A stretch of DNA of 64,000 bases from contig NZ_JQMS01000001.1 of assembly GCF_000744835.1 (NCBI RefSeq), positions 2,914,001 through 2,978,000 on the forward strand. The letters run 5' to 3'. Shown here in pieces: positions 44,002 to 53,067 of this stretch; within the stretch, counting starts at the first letter, position 1, and each line of letters starts with the position of its first letter. A program made the translations under genes and the position numbers. The notes under the pieces are model-generated. The model had not been told where the DNA came from, did no database searches, and worked only from the letters and a program-made list of their open reading frames with translations. This DNA is from Flavobacterium sp. 83 (lineage in GTDB: Bacteria; Bacteroidota; Bacteroidia; Flavobacteriales; Flavobacteriaceae).

Positions 44002-45156
44002 ATGAATTTAGAACAATTATTCAATCAGTATAAAGAAGAATCTATCCATGGTCGTTATATTACTTTAGATTCAATTGAACCTTTATTGCAAAAATTAAAC
44101 ACCAATAATCAACTGCAGGTAATTGGAAAATCAGTCCTTGAAAAATCTATTTATTCTTATCAAATTGGTGAAGGTAAAACTAGAATTTTTCTTTGGTCTC
44201 AAATGCATGGAAATGAAAGTACAACCACAAAAGCACTATTTGACTTTTTAAACGTATTAAATAGCGGATCGGATTTAGCAAAACAATTGCTTGACAACTT
44301 TACTTTTTACAGCATTCCAATGTTAAATCCTGATGGAGCTACATTGTATACGCGTGAAAATGCTAACAAAGTAGATTTAAATAGAGATTCTCAAGATCTC
44401 TCTCAACCTGAAAGTAAGATATTGAGACAAACTTTTGAAACTTTCAAACCCGATTACTGCTTTAATCTTCATGATCAACGCACTATATTTGGAGTTAGCG
44501 ATACAGGCAAACCTGCAACATTGTCTTTTTTAGCACCTTCATATAATGAACAACGAGAAATCAATGATACCAGATTGAAGGCAATTAATCTTATTGCAAC
44601 TATAAACGATGCGTTGCAACAGTATTTACCTAATCAAATAGGGCGTTTTGATGATTCTTTCAATATAAATTGCATAGGAGATACTTTTCAGTCTTTAGGT
44701 GTGCCAACTTTATTATTTGAAGCAGGGCATTTTGCAAATGATTATGAGAGAGAAGTAACTAGGAAATTTGTTTTCATAGCGTTAATTTCGAGTTTTACGT
44801 CACTTTGCGAAAACGTTATAGTTAGCAATGGAATTGATAAATATTTGAATATTCCTCAAAATAAAGTCGTTTTTTATGATTTTATGTATAAAAACATCAA
44901 AATAAATTATGATGGTATCGAAAAAATCACCAATTTTGCATCACAATACAAAGAAGAGTTATTTGAAAATCAGATTTATTTTAACGCCTATATTTCACAA
45001 ATTGGCGAATTAGAAAATCATTTTGGTCATTATGAGTATGATGCTAAAGGAGCGCTATATAAAGATGACTATTCTAATTTTCCGAAAATAAATCAAAAAG
45101 CTGATTTTTATTTAGACGACAACGTAAAATTTGTTAATGGAATGATAAAAGTATAA
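44002..45156 (+). CDS. M14-family zinc carboxypeptidase-like protein
   Basis: A 384-residue protein without a signal peptide. Zinc ligands are H69 and E72 (QMHGNESTTTKA) and H157 (NLHDQRT), with the general base E240 (FEAGHFAND). DLNRD and a GVSDTG stretch fit the M14 substrate pocket. The C-terminal 100 residues (from about 285) form an extra domain. Cytosolic M14 proteins of this kind often trim peptides or deacylate amino acids. It is controlled, I infer, by the divergent XRE repressor through sites covering its promoter. Confidence 0.85.
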   Translation: MNLEQLFNQYKEESIHGRYITLDSIEPLLQKLNTNNQLQVIGKSVLEKSIYSYQIGEGKTRIFLWSQMHGNESTTTKALFDFLNVLNSGSDLAKQLLDNFTFYSIPMLNPDGATLYTRENANKVDLNRDSQDLSQPESKILRQTFETFKPDYCFNLHDQRTIFGVSDTGKPATLSFLAPSYNEQREINDTRLKAINLIATINDALQQYLPNQIGRFDDSFNINCIGDTFQSLGVPTLLFEAGHFANDYEREVTRKFVFIALISSFTSLCENVIVSNGIDKYLNIPQNKVVFYDFMYKNIKINYDGIEKITNFASQYKEELFENQIYFNAYISQIGELENHFGHYEYDAKGALYKDDYSNFPKINQKADFYLDDNVKFVNGMIKV

Positions 45157-45233
45157 CATTTACATCATTTTATTACTTTTTATGTATATTTTTATACTTT
45201 GTAATAGCAATTATTAATATTAATTAAAGAAAT

Positions 45234-45713
45234 ATGAGTAAGTTTCGTTTAGATGAAGTAGATCACCAGATATTAGATATGTTGATTGACAATACAAGAG
45301 TTCCGTTTACAGATATCGCAAAAAAATTGTTAATTTCTGCAGGAACTGTGCATGTTAGAGTAAAAAAAATGGAAGATGCCGGAATTATAATGGGTTCTTC
45401 ATTAGTTCTTGATTATGATAAATTAGGATATTCTTTTATTGCATATGTAGGCGTATTTCTTAATAATACTTCTCAAACAAAATTTGTTTTAGAGCGTATT
45501 AATGAGATTCCTTACGTAACGGTTGCTTCAGTAACAACTGGGAAATTTAATATTTTCTGTAAAATTAGAGCTAAAGATACGAAACACGCTAAAGATGTTA
45601 TCTTTATGATTGATGATATAGAAGGAGTTTACAGAACTGAAACTATGATTTCTCTTGAAGAAAGCATAAATGATAAGAAGCGATTGATGCACACTATTTT
45701 CAAAAACATGTAA
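45234..45713 (+). CDS. Lrp/AsnC-family transcriptional regulator
   Basis: A 159-residue regulator with an N-terminal helix-turn-helix (FRLDEVDHQILDMLIDNTRVPFTDIAKKLLISAGTVHVRVKKMEDAGII) and a C-terminal RAM/ACT-like ligand domain (FIAYVGVFLNNTSQTKFVLERINEIPYVTVASVTTGKFNIFCKIRAKD). It probably senses an amino acid and controls nearby or dispersed genes. It lies 77 bp after the M14 gene and ends at a terminator. Confidence 0.92.
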   Translation: MSKFRLDEVDHQILDMLIDNTRVPFTDIAKKLLISAGTVHVRVKKMEDAGIIMGSSLVLDYDKLGYSFIAYVGVFLNNTSQTKFVLERINEIPYVTVASVTTGKFNIFCKIRAKDTKHAKDVIFMIDDIEGVYRTETMISLEESINDKKRLMHTIFKNM

Positions 45714-45742
45714 TTAATCTTGAACGCTATATTTTAAAATAT

Positions 45743-45771
45743 AACCTCAAGTTTATTCTTGGGGTTTTTTT
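45743..45771 (+). terminator. Terminator after the Lrp gene
   Basis: AACCTCAAG (45743-45751) pairs with CTTGGGGTT (45758-45766) with one wobble, followed by seven T. Confidence 0.75.
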
Positions 45772-45809
45772 ATGAAAAATTGACCAACTAAACCAACTAT
45801 AACTAAATT

Positions 45810-48395
45810 ATGTACACGCTACCTAAAATAGAACGTTTCAATCAGGACGTACTTTCTAAATATCACATTTATAATAGTGTTTTTATTACATTACCTTTTG
45901 ACTCTATTGACAATACTGGAGTTTTACTACCCTTATTTACAGATGTTTGTGATACTGGTTTTAAAAAGCAAGAAACTCCTAAAGAAATTGTTGATTTTTT
46001 TGCAAAAAGATATTTACATAGCGCCTCAGAAACTGAGAAAATTGATTTAATGTTTCGTTTTATTCAATATATCGAAAGACAGATAGTGTTATTCGATGCG
46101 ATTGAAGATGCTGCTTTTCCTGTAGTCAATAATATGGAAGGAAGAGGTTCTTTGAGAGATATTAAAGAAAAATCAGAAGCAAAAGATAAAGAAGAGGAAT
46201 TGATTGATTTCTTGGAAAATTTTAATGTAAGAACCGTTTTAACAGCCCATCCTACACAATTCTACCCAGGTGCTGTTCTTGGTATTATCAATGATTTAAC
46301 AGATGCTATCCGCAAAAATAATTTACTTGACATCAAGCAATTGTTAGCTCAATTGGGTAAAACTCCTTTTATTCAAAATGAAAAACCGAATCCTTTTGAT
46401 GAAGCTGTAAGTTTGATTTGGTATCTTGAAAATGTGTTTTATAAAACTTCGGGAGATATGGTACATTATCTTCAAAAGAATATTTTTAATGGAAATTCAA
46501 TTAAGAACCCATTAATTAAACTTGGATTTTGGCCAGGTGGAGATCGTGATGGAAATCCATTTGTAACAACAGGTATTACATTGAAGGTGGCTGAACGTTT
46601 GAGGACTTCTATATTAAAATGCTATTACGTTGAAATGAGAAATTTAAAACGTAAGTTAACTTTCTCTGGTGTAGATGTTTTGGTTTCTGAACTTGAACAC
46701 AAGCTTTATCGTTCAGTATTTTATTCAACTGGAGATATTTTCATTACTTTGGATGAGTTTAAGTCACAGTTAAAAAAAATAAAGCAAATAATTATAGACC
46801 AACACCAATCATTATATCTTGATGAGTTAGATTCATTGCTAATTAAAGTGAATTTATTTGGTTTTCATTTTGCATCTTTGGATATTCGTCAAAACAGCAA
46901 AATTCATGATGCCGTATTTAACGACGTTGTTGAATTCTATTTGAATTCAAACCCAACAGTTTTTCCTGAAAATTATTTTGAATTATCCGAAGAGGAGAAA
47001 TTTACAGTTCTTTCTAATACTAAAGGTGATTTAGATCCAAATGTTTTCAATAATGAAATGACTAAATCAACTATTGAGTCAATTCAGGCTATAAAAAAAA
47101 TCCAAGAGAAGAATGGTGAATTTGGTGCAAATCGTTATATTATAAGTAATAATGAAAGTGCACTTAATGTAATGGAGACTTTTGCATTATTTCGTTTGAG
47201 TAATTGGGAAAATCCATCAGTTGATATTATTCCGCTTTTTGAATCTGTTGATGATCTACAAAACGCTCATGCTATAATGGAGAAATTATATACCAATCCG
47301 GCATATGCTAAGCACTTAGTAAATAGAAAAAATAAGCAAACTATAATGCTCGGTTTTTCTGATGGAACCAAAGATGGAGGGTATTTAATGGCGAATTGGA
47401 GTATTTATAAAGCTAAAGAGGAACTTACTGAAATCTCCAGAAAATATGGTATAAAAGCGATTTTCTTTGATGGTCGTGGTGGCCCTCCGGCTCGTGGTGG
47501 TGGAAAAACACATAAATTCTACGCTTCATTAGGTCCAAATATTGAAAATAATGAGATTCAAGTAACGGTACAAGGACAAACGATAAGTTCTAATTTTGGA
47601 ACTTTAGATTCTTGTCGTTACAATTTAGAAAATTTATTGAGTGCAGGTGTAACAAATCAGGTTTTCAGTAAAGGACAGAATGAGTTGTCAACCAATGAGA
47701 AAGATATTTTAAATCAATTAGCAGAATTAGGATATGAAAAATACTTGAGCTTTAAGAATCATCCTAAATTCATTCCATATTTAGAACAAATGAGTACTTT
47801 GAAATATTATGCTAAAACGAATATTGGAAGCCGTCCTTCAAAAAGAAGTAAATCTGAAAGTTTAGATTTTGCTGACTTGAGAGCAATTCCTTTTGTAGGT
47901 TCATGGAGTCAATTGAAGCAAAATGTACCAGGATTTTTTGGTGTAGGATCAGCTTTAAAACATTATGAAGATACAGATCAGTGGAATAAAGTTCAAGATC
48001 TATATGACAATTCTTTATTCTTTAAAACGTTATTAGAAAATAGCATGATGTCATTGGCAAAATCATTTTTCCCGTTAACGGCTTACATGAAAAAAGACCC
48101 TGAATTTGGTGCTTTTTGGCAAATAATCTATGATGAATTTTTAGAAACGAAACGTTTGCTTTTGAAAATTGCAGGTCATAAAGAATTAATGGAAAATTAT
48201 CCTGATGGTAAAGCATCTATACAAATAAGAGAGCGTATTGTATTGCCGTTGTTAACAATACAGCAATATGCTTTATTGAGAATTAATGAAATTAATAAAG
48301 AAAAAAATCCTGATATAGACTTGATTAAAGTATATGAAAAAATTGTAACGCGTTCTCTTTTTGGAAATACAAACGCAAGTAGAAATTCCGCTTAA
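45810..48395 (+). CDS. ppc: Phosphoenolpyruvate carboxylase
   Basis: An 861-residue enzyme, near the usual 880, that carboxylates PEP to oxaloacetate to refill the citric acid cycle. The catalytic His is H147 in VLTAHPTQ. WPGGDRDGNPFVT matches the PEP/bicarbonate region and FFDGRGGPPARGGGKTH the mobile glycine-rich loop (E. coli FHGRGGTVGRGG). The C terminus ends FGNTNASRNSA rather than the QNTG seen in E. coli, which is usual for a divergent Bacteroidetes branch. DinB follows by 9 bp. Confidence 0.93.
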   Translation: MYTLPKIERFNQDVLSKYHIYNSVFITLPFDSIDNTGVLLPLFTDVCDTGFKKQETPKEIVDFFAKRYLHSASETEKIDLMFRFIQYIERQIVLFDAIEDAAFPVVNNMEGRGSLRDIKEKSEAKDKEEELIDFLENFNVRTVLTAHPTQFYPGAVLGIINDLTDAIRKNNLLDIKQLLAQLGKTPFIQNEKPNPFDEAVSLIWYLENVFYKTSGDMVHYLQKNIFNGNSIKNPLIKLGFWPGGDRDGNPFVTTGITLKVAERLRTSILKCYYVEMRNLKRKLTFSGVDVLVSELEHKLYRSVFYSTGDIFITLDEFKSQLKKIKQIIIDQHQSLYLDELDSLLIKVNLFGFHFASLDIRQNSKIHDAVFNDVVEFYLNSNPTVFPENYFELSEEEKFTVLSNTKGDLDPNVFNNEMTKSTIESIQAIKKIQEKNGEFGANRYIISNNESALNVMETFALFRLSNWENPSVDIIPLFESVDDLQNAHAIMEKLYTNPAYAKHLVNRKNKQTIMLGFSDGTKDGGYLMANWSIYKAKEELTEISRKYGIKAIFFDGRGGPPARGGGKTHKFYASLGPNIENNEIQVTVQGQTISSNFGTLDSCRYNLENLLSAGVTNQVFSKGQNELSTNEKDILNQLAELGYEKYLSFKNHPKFIPYLEQMSTLKYYAKTNIGSRPSKRSKSESLDFADLRAIPFVGSWSQLKQNVPGFFGVGSALKHYEDTDQWNKVQDLYDNSLFFKTLLENSMMSLAKSFFPLTAYMKKDPEFGAFWQIIYDEFLETKRLLLKIAGHKELMENYPDGKASIQIRERIVLPLLTIQQYALLRINEINKEKNPDIDLIKVYEKIVTRSLFGNTNASRNSA

Positions 48396-48404
48396 TTCTA
48401 AAAA

Positions 48405-48920
48405 ATGAAAACAGATCAATTACCTATAAGTGAATATTCTCAATTTAATGCAACTTATATAAGTGCTGCCGGGAATGTTGAAATGATTGATGAATTGGAA
48501 ATTTGTCTTCACGATTTTATTCGTTTTGTACAAAATATTCCAATGGATAAATTTGATTACAGATATGCCGAAGGGAAGTGGACTATCAAAGATATCATTC
48601 AACACATCATTGATACGGAACGAATTTTTGCTTATCGCGCATTACGAATTTCAAGGAATGATAAAACACCTTTACCAGGATTTGAAGAAAATGATTTCGT
48701 GGATAACACGAATGCGAATGATAGAAATATTCAGGACTTATTAGCAGAACTATCAGCGGTTAGACATTCTAATTTGTTTCTTTTTAAAAGTTTTTCAGAA
48801 GACCAATTAAAGCGAACAGGAACGGCTTCTAATACAAATATTTCAGTTCGTGCAATAGGTTTTATTATCATTGGTCATCAAAAACACCATCAAAAAGTTT
48901 TTCAAGAAAGATATTTATAG
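48405..48920 (+). CDS. DinB-family protein
   Basis: A 171-residue DinB/YfiT-like four-helix protein. KWTIKDIIQHIIDTERIFAYRALRI provides the first metal-site His, and FIIIGHQKHHQKVFQERY at the C terminus supplies the other two (HxxxH). Family members are thiol-transferase- or metal-dependent hydrolase-like enzymes; the reaction here is unknown. It starts 9 bp after ppc, so it is probably co-transcribed, and is convergent with the glycosylase gene with a single base between the stop codons. Confidence 0.85.
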   Translation: MKTDQLPISEYSQFNATYISAAGNVEMIDELEICLHDFIRFVQNIPMDKFDYRYAEGKWTIKDIIQHIIDTERIFAYRALRISRNDKTPLPGFEENDFVDNTNANDRNIQDLLAELSAVRHSNLFLFKSFSEDQLKRTGTASNTNISVRAIGFIIIGHQKHHQKVFQERYL

Positions 48921-48921
48921 A

Positions 48922-49398
48922 TTATTCGAAGCAAGTTGACCAGATTTTTAACTTGTTTTCAAAAGACATTGTATTAGCAGGACTAGTTGAAGGCATCACA
49001 TAATACGTGATGCCTTCTATTTGTCCAAATTTTTTCAGGAAATATTTATGACTTTCTTTTCCATTAAAGATGATTTTAGTGATTGTTGGAAATTCTTTAA
49101 ACAACGATTCAAAATCATTTTCTTTTTGATTTTTAATGTGGATGTCCAAACTTCCTTTTCTTTCACAATTTTCTAAAACATCCCACAATCCAATTTTATT
49201 ATTTTGCAATAACTGTATCTTTTCTTCAAAAACTTCTGATACGGGTAAATTAGCTAGTAGTGTGTACATTATCTTCCAAAAATGATTTCGTTTATGAGCA
49301 TAATATTCCTGTTTTTCCAGAGAAGCTATGCCTGGCATCGTTCCTAAAATCAAAATTTTAGTTTGAGAATTCACAAATGGATGAAATGAATTTATCAT
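48922..49398 (-). CDS. Hypoxanthine-DNA glycosylase (UDG family 6)
   Basis: A 158-residue member of the uracil-DNA glycosylase superfamily. Motif 1 is ILILGTMPGIASLEKQEYYAHKRNHFWKI, matching the family 6 HDG pattern with an Asn-Phe-Trp stretch, and motif 2 is VMPSTSPANT. The family removes deaminated adenine (hypoxanthine) from DNA. It ends 1 bp from the convergent DinB gene and starts 8 bp after the recQ stop, so it is probably co-transcribed with recQ as a repair pair. Confidence 0.88.
   Translation of the reverse strand: MINSFHPFVNSQTKILILGTMPGIASLEKQEYYAHKRNHFWKIMYTLLANLPVSEVFEEKIQLLQNNKIGLWDVLENCERKGSLDIHIKNQKENDFESLFKEFPTITKIIFNGKESHKYFLKKFGQIEGITYYVMPSTSPANTMSFENKLKIWSTCFE
48989..49017. 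terminator. Hairpin inside the glycosylase gene, possible terminator for ppc-dinB
   Basis: GAAGGCATCAC (48989-48999) and GTGATGCCTTC (49007-49017) form a perfect 11-bp stem with a 7-nt loop, 69 bp past the dinB stop. The trailing TCTATTTG is a poor T tract. It lies in coding sequence on the other strand. Confidence 0.4.
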
Positions 49399-49406
49399 AT
49401 TAATTT

Positions 49407-51518
49407 TTAAAATACAGCATTTTCTTTTTCTAGTATAGCCAATGCCAAACGGATTTTACCGTAATCTATTTTTTCTTCAAAATAATCAAAATAAGGTTTC
49501 AGTGTATTTGGTGACTCTAGTTTTATTTGAGCTTCAGCAATTTTAGAAACTTCTTCTTTGGATATAAATAGAGTTAAATCAATAGCAACTCCGTCAACAT
49601 ATAATTTTGCTAAATGGGACATAATCGTGCTTAATCCTAATTTTCGTTTTTGAGAAATTTCTTCAACAGATAATCCGCTTTGGTATAATTCTAATGTTTC
49701 TTTATAAGTTGTAGCTTCTTTCTTTTTTTTAACAATTTTAGTTTTTTGAAAATCAATAATTGCTTTTATAAAGGCGTCACCATATTTTTCCAATTTGGCT
49801 TTTCCCACACCGTCAATGGCTAATAATTCCTGTTCACTCATAGGTCTTTCAGTTTCCATTTGTCGTAAAGCCGAATCACTAAAAATGACATAAGCCGGAA
49901 CAGATTCAACCTTTGAAATTTCGTATCGCAGTTTTCTTAGCTTATCAAATAATGAATTTAAATTAGATTTGCTTTTAATTTCTTTGACTTCTTGTTTGTC
50001 GATATTGATTTTCTGAACAGTAGTTAGTTGTACTTTCTCTCCTTCAAATAATACTTTTTTTGCAAAAGCAGTCAGTCTAATTTTATTTTGCTGATGAAAT
50101 GCAATTTCGCAATAGCCTAAATTGATGAGTTGGATTAAATATTGATTCCAATCAAACCAGGAAAGATCAATGCCAACTCCATAAGTTTTAAGTTTTTGAT
50201 ACTCTTTTTCATAAATATAAGCATTTTTAGATCCGCGTAAAAAGTCAATAATTACAGGTAATGGTTCTGTTTCCTGTAAACGAATAATTGCCGATAATGC
50301 TTTTTGGGCAATAATAGTACCGTCAAAAAAAGAAGGTGGATTTTTGCAAATATCACAATTCCCACAGTTTTCAGTAACGAGCTCTCCAAAATACGAAAGC
50401 AATATTTTTCTGCGACAACTTAAAGCATCGGCATACTGTTTCATTCTTTCTAATTTTGCCAATTGTACTTCAGCATTCAAACCTTGTGAAGCAAATTTTT
50501 GAAGTTGAATAACATCGCCGTAACTTTCAAACAGTATAGTTTCAGATGGCAATCCGTCCCGACCAGCACGACCAATTTCTTGATAATAACCCTCTATGTT
50601 TTTTGGTAAGTTATAGTGAATTACCCAGCGAACATTAGATTTGTCAATTCCCATTCCAAAAGCTATTGTAGCACAAACTACTTGGCAATCATCAGTAATG
50701 AACTCATCTTGGGTTTGAGATCGAATTTTATTATCCAAACCTGCATGATATGCTTTAGCATTTATTCTTGTTTTTTGTAATTTTTCAGCTAGTTCTTCCG
50801 TTGTTTTTCGGCTTAAGCAATATATTATTCCCGATTCATTTGGCTTTTCTTGGATGAAATCAATAATCTGTTTTACTCGGTCTAAAGCAGGACGAACTTC
50901 TAAACTTAGATTCTTTCTGTCAAAAGAAGCTACAAATATTTTAGGTTTTTTTAAATTTAATTGTTCGCTAATGTCCTTACGTGTAGCTTTATCGGCAGTT
51001 GCAGTTAAAGCTAAGATTGGAGTAAAAGGAAAGCGGTTTTTAAGATAACCCAAGTTAGTATAAGCCGGACGAAAATCATGTCCCCAAGCTGAAATGCAGT
51101 GTGCTTCATCTATTGCAATAAGACTTATAGTTAAACTATTGAAAATGTTGTCAAGATAAAAAAGGCTTTCTGGCGCAATGTAAACTAACTTTATAACGTT
51201 CGATTTTAAGCTTTCAATATAAAATTGACGTTCGTCTTCAGTTTGACTACTATTTATAAAACAGGCGGCAATACCATTTGCTTTTAAACTATCTACTTGA
51301 TCTTTCATTAAAGCTATTAATGGAGAAATTACGATTGTAATTCCTTGTAAAATTAAAGCGGTTAATTGAAAACAAATTGATTTTCCACCACCGGTAGGCA
51401 TAATAGCCAAAGTATCTTGACCAGAAAGTACACAATTTATTATTTCTTCTTGATTGGGCCTAAATTTTTCAAAACCAAAATTTTCCTTGAGTTTGGCATG
51501 TAAAGTTTCTTGTGTCAT
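49407..51518 (-). CDS. recQ: ATP-dependent DNA helicase RecQ
   Basis: A 703-residue 3'-5' helicase. Walker A is PTGGGKS (41-47), the DEAH box is 137-140 (AIDEAHCISAWGHDFRPAY), and helicase motif VI is YYQEIGRAGRDGLPSETIL. A RecQ-Ct zinc domain with CRRKILLSYFGE and CGNCDIC is followed by a winged helix. An HRDC domain (PMSEQELLAIDGVGKAKLEKYGDAFI) and a C-terminal helix-turn-helix-like region (about 600-660) complete the protein, longer than E. coli RecQ (609). Confidence 0.95.
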   Translation of the reverse strand: MTQETLHAKLKENFGFEKFRPNQEEIINCVLSGQDTLAIMPTGGGKSICFQLTALILQGITIVISPLIALMKDQVDSLKANGIAACFINSSQTEDERQFYIESLKSNVIKLVYIAPESLFYLDNIFNSLTISLIAIDEAHCISAWGHDFRPAYTNLGYLKNRFPFTPILALTATADKATRKDISEQLNLKKPKIFVASFDRKNLSLEVRPALDRVKQIIDFIQEKPNESGIIYCLSRKTTEELAEKLQKTRINAKAYHAGLDNKIRSQTQDEFITDDCQVVCATIAFGMGIDKSNVRWVIHYNLPKNIEGYYQEIGRAGRDGLPSETILFESYGDVIQLQKFASQGLNAEVQLAKLERMKQYADALSCRRKILLSYFGELVTENCGNCDICKNPPSFFDGTIIAQKALSAIIRLQETEPLPVIIDFLRGSKNAYIYEKEYQKLKTYGVGIDLSWFDWNQYLIQLINLGYCEIAFHQQNKIRLTAFAKKVLFEGEKVQLTTVQKINIDKQEVKEIKSKSNLNSLFDKLRKLRYEISKVESVPAYVIFSDSALRQMETERPMSEQELLAIDGVGKAKLEKYGDAFIKAIIDFQKTKIVKKKKEATTYKETLELYQSGLSVEEISQKRKLGLSTIMSHLAKLYVDGVAIDLTLFISKEEVSKIAEAQIKLESPNTLKPYFDYFEEKIDYGKIRLALAILEKENAVF

Positions 51519-51547
51519 TTTGGCGTATATTTTGAATTCTAAATTAA

Positions 51548-51582
51548 TAAAAAAAGGAACTCGTGTGAGAGTTCCTTTTTTA
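51548..51582 (-). terminator. Intrinsic terminator upstream of recQ
   Basis: AAAAAGGAACTC (51551-51562) pairs with GAGTTCCTTTTT (51569-51580). Minus-strand transcripts from the polyamine genes would end here before recQ. Confidence 0.78.
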
Positions 51583-51601
51583 TTTTTATTGAAGAGTTTT
51601 G

Positions 51602-51994
51602 TTAATCTTCATCATCATCATCTTCTTCGTCCGATATATCTTTATCATCATCTTCGTCATCCTCTCCATTATCTTTATCTGGCTTATCTAAGTTTTCATC
51701 ATCATCGTCGTCAACTGAATCATCGTCATCAAGTTCAAGTCCGCTGATCGGTTCAATAACGTCATCAATTTCGTCGTCTTCGTCAAAATTTTCAATTCTG
51801 TCTGCCAGTTTTGTGCTAACTTTTACTAAATAAATGGTGTCTTCTGTGCGTACTTCGACAGCTTCTATTAATTCATTTTTAGCATTTCTAAAACGGATAA
51901 TGTTTGAATCATCATATCCTTCAGGAAATTTTTCTACCAAAAGGTTTAAAATTTCATTTGTTAGTTTTGCGTAATCAACTATTACTCTTTTCAT
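51602..51994 (-). CDS. Conserved small protein with highly acidic tail, function unknown
   Basis: A 130-residue protein. The first 70 residues form a compact mixed alpha/beta sequence (VIVDYAKLTNEILNLLVEKFPEG, NIIRFRNAKNELIEAVEVRTEDTIYLVKVS). The remaining 60 are almost all Asp and Glu with a few Lys and Ser. The tail is coded by GAT/GAC/GAA runs that look like a microsatellite and could slip. The acidic tail recalls proteins that bind basic partners such as RNA polymerase delta, in composition only. It starts 9 bp after the deoxyhypusine-synthase-like gene and is probably co-transcribed with it. Confidence 0.7.
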   Translation of the reverse strand: MKRVIVDYAKLTNEILNLLVEKFPEGYDDSNIIRFRNAKNELIEAVEVRTEDTIYLVKVSTKLADRIENFDEDDEIDDVIEPISGLELDDDDSVDDDDDENLDKPDKDNGEDDEDDDKDISDEEDDDDED

Positions 51995-52003
51995 AAAGTT
52001 ATT

Positions 52004-52975
52004 CTATAAATCTAATAAATAAGCGAAAATTAAAGGTGCTACAATGGTAGCATCGGATTCAATAATAAACTTAGGAGTTTTTATATCTAATTTACCCCAA
52101 GTAATTTTTTCATTCGGTACCGCTCCAGAATAAGAACCATAACTGGTTGTTGAATCTGAAATCTGACAAAAATAGCTCCAAAACGGAATGTCATGCATTT
52201 CCATATCTTGGTATAACATTGGTACAACACATATTGGAAAATCCCCGGCAATTCCTCCACCAATTTGGAAAAAACCTACACCATTAGTACTATTTTTCGG
52301 ATACCAATCTGATAAGAAAACCATATATTCAATACCAGATTTCATTGTTGATGCTTTCAATTCACCTTTAATTACATAAGAGGCAAATATATTTCCCATC
52401 GTACTATCCTCCCAACCAGGTACAATAATAGGTAAATTTTTCTCAGCAGCAGCATACATCCAACTGTCTTTTAAATCAATTTCATAATACTCTTCCAGAA
52501 CACCAGAAAGCAACATTTTATACATAAATTCATGTGGAAAATATCTTTCCCCTTTATCATCAGCATCTTTCCAAATTTTGTAAATATGTTTTTGCAAACG
52601 ACGGAAAGCCTCATGTTCCGGGATACAAGTATCAGTTACACGGTTTAAGCCTCTTTCTAATAAATCCCATTCATCTTGGGGAGTTAAATCTCTATAATTT
52701 GGAACTCTTTCGTAATGAGAATGAGCTACTAAATTCATAATATCTTCTTCAAGATTTGCACCTGTACAAGAAATAATCTGAACTTTATCCTGACGAATTA
52801 TTTCAGCAAAAATCTTTCCAATTTCAGCTGTACTCATAGCACCAGCCATGCTCACCATCATTTTTGCACCGTTGGCTAATTGTTGTTCGTATGCCTTAGC
52901 TGCGTCAACTAAAGATGCAGAGTTGAAATGCAGGTAATGCTTTTCTATAAACTGACTGATTGGTCCTTTGCTCAT
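52004..52975 (-). CDS. Deoxyhypusine-synthase-like enzyme
   Basis: A 323-residue member of the deoxyhypusine synthase family with an NAD-binding fold. The lysine that forms the enzyme-imine intermediate in DHS is conserved as K295 in NEKITWGKLDI (human SWGKI). GGGIAGDFP and FWSYFCQISDSTTSYGSYSGAVP match the NAD/spermidine site. Bacteria lack eIF5A, and bacterial homologues have been linked to homospermidine formation. Its nearness to arginine decarboxylase supports a polyamine role, the exact product being inference. An own -7 element (TAAATTTG, minus strand, 53023-53030) lies upstream. Confidence 0.85.
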   Translation of the reverse strand: MSKGPISQFIEKHYLHFNSASLVDAAKAYEQQLANGAKMMVSMAGAMSTAEIGKIFAEIIRQDKVQIISCTGANLEEDIMNLVAHSHYERVPNYRDLTPQDEWDLLERGLNRVTDTCIPEHEAFRRLQKHIYKIWKDADDKGERYFPHEFMYKMLLSGVLEEYYEIDLKDSWMYAAAEKNLPIIVPGWEDSTMGNIFASYVIKGELKASTMKSGIEYMVFLSDWYPKNSTNGVGFFQIGGGIAGDFPICVVPMLYQDMEMHDIPFWSYFCQISDSTTSYGSYSGAVPNEKITWGKLDIKTPKFIIESDATIVAPLIFAYLLDL

Positions 52976-53022
52976 TTTTTAAAATTTAAAGATTTAAAAA
53001 TCGAAACATTGAATTTGTATTT

Positions 53023-53030
53023 CAAATTTA
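53023..53030 (-). promoter_or_regulatory. -7 element (TAAATTTG) for the deoxyhypusine-synthase-like gene
   Basis: TAnnTTTG on the minus strand 47 nt from the ATG at 52975. No TTG at 17-23 bp upstream. Confidence 0.4.
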
Positions 53031-53067
53031 ACGAATTTTTAAATTGACTAATTGTATAATTAATTAT

